Shown in pieces: positions 7,201 to 7,409 of a stretch of 7,409 nt of DNA. Origin of the DNA: Alistipes sp. (GTDB taxonomy: Bacteria > Bacteroidota > Bacteroidia > Bacteroidales > Rikenellaceae). The stretch is from positions 1 through 7,409 of the forward strand of contig VSOO01000070.1 in NCBI GenBank assembly GCA_009774895.1. Reading direction: 5' to 3'. Numbering within the stretch: the stretch's first letter is position 1; the number at the start of each line of letters is the position of its first letter. The notes under the pieces are model-generated. The model was given only the letters and a program-made list of their open reading frames with translations, did no database searches and had not been told where the DNA came from. A program made the translations under genes and the position numbers.

Positions 7201-7323
7201 TATATTTGTAACGGTACGAACGAAAAAAACGCACGAATCGACTTCCGCGGAGTGCGCAACACATGGTTTTCGGACGGCAAAACAGCCGCAAACAATCGAA
7301 AATCAATAGAGTAAGCGCCCGTG
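7201..7323 (+). promoter_or_regulatory. CRISPR leader with candidate array promoter
   Basis: This is a 123-nt non-coding interval between cas2 and the first repeat, with no supportable ORF. TATATTTG (7201-7208) is an exact Bacteroidetes -7 match. No TTG sits at the preferred spacing upstream; the nearest, at 7186-7188, is only 12 nt away, so promoter strength is uncertain. Further structure includes the inverted repeat CGCAC (7230-7234) and GTGCG (7252-7256) enclosing the palindrome TCCGCGGA (7244-7251), and a weak CGGC/GCCG hairpin (7275-7288). The leader would hold the array promoter and any Cas1-Cas2 docking signals. Its role follows from position and family knowledge. Confidence 0.6.
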
Positions 7324-7409
7324 GTTGTGGTTTGATGTAGTTTTTAAATAAGATACAACCGACAAATAAAAATACTATAAACAGCTCAGTTGGGGGTTGA
7401 AGTTTGTTT
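7324..7409 (+). CRISPR. Start of CRISPR array: one intact repeat, one spacer, one degenerate repeat
   Basis: The first repeat is 36 nt (7324-7359), begins GTTGTGGTTTGATGTAG and ends GATACAAC. Its ends form the 5-bp inverted pair GTTGT/ACAAC, usual for II-C repeats. Identity as a repeat rests on its complementarity to the tracrRNA rather than on many copies. A 29-nt AT-rich spacer (7360-7388, 8 of 29 G/C) follows. At 7389-7409 a second copy begins: 15 of 21 positions match the repeat start, including GTTG at 1-4 and TTGA at 9-12. The window ends inside it. It may be the decayed terminal repeat of a one-spacer array, or the array may continue with variant repeats. The crRNA strand is plus, because tracr pairs with the 5' half of this strand. 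Confidence 0.8.

Noticed and set aside
7201..7323. A second tracrRNA or csn2/cas4-like small gene after cas2
   Set aside because: No anti-repeat complement other than the repeat itself and no plausible ORF; absence of csn2 and cas4 agrees with subtype II-C.
7338..7345. Promoter inside the CRISPR repeat (TAGTTTTT, near TAnnTTTG), by analogy with repeat-borne promoters in Neisseria II-C arrays
   Set aside because: It misses the final G, and the TTG at 7325-7327 is only 10 nt away, so the spacing does not fit.

Overview
The window is a high-GC chromosomal segment, probably from a Bacteroidetes gut commensal and most likely Alistipes-like. The evidence is codon-level GC near 60%, AT-rich intergenic promoters with the Bacteroidetes -7 element TAnnTTTG, start codons without a clear Shine-Dalgarno, and protein sequences that resemble that group. 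The genus is an inference; no marker gene is present.

Layout. Positions 2-1930 hold the 3' two thirds of an M16 (insulinase/pitrilysin-type) zinc-peptidase-family gene, cut by the window start. It is followed by a small hairpin and then a 32-nt perfect palindrome with a U-rich tail, a clear terminator. Positions 2004-2128 contain no gene, only a GC-rich imperfect inverted repeat.

From 2129 to the window end lies a compact type II-C CRISPR-Cas locus. A tracrRNA is encoded on the minus strand at about 2129-2219, with its own promoter, an anti-repeat and a rho-independent terminator. Facing away from it is the operon cas9 (2290-5976, 1228 aa), cas1 (5970-6857) and cas2 (6862-7200). The genes overlap or nearly touch, so they are probably co-transcribed and translationally coupled. 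There is no csn2 or cas4. An AT-richer leader (7201-7323) starts exactly at the cas2 stop with a TATATTTG element. It leads to one intact 36-nt repeat (7324-7359), a 29-nt spacer and a degenerate second repeat that runs into the window end.

How the parts work together. Cas1 and Cas2 would form the spacer-integration complex. The array transcript would pair with the tracrRNA anti-repeat through 7-bp and 10-bp helices separated by a U-U internal loop. The dual RNA would guide Cas9, which keeps all RuvC and HNH catalytic positions. The family is well known. The points that deserve a second look are how the tracrRNA gene is built from a decayed repeat, the near-empty array, and an AT-rich patch within the Cas9 PAM-interacting region.
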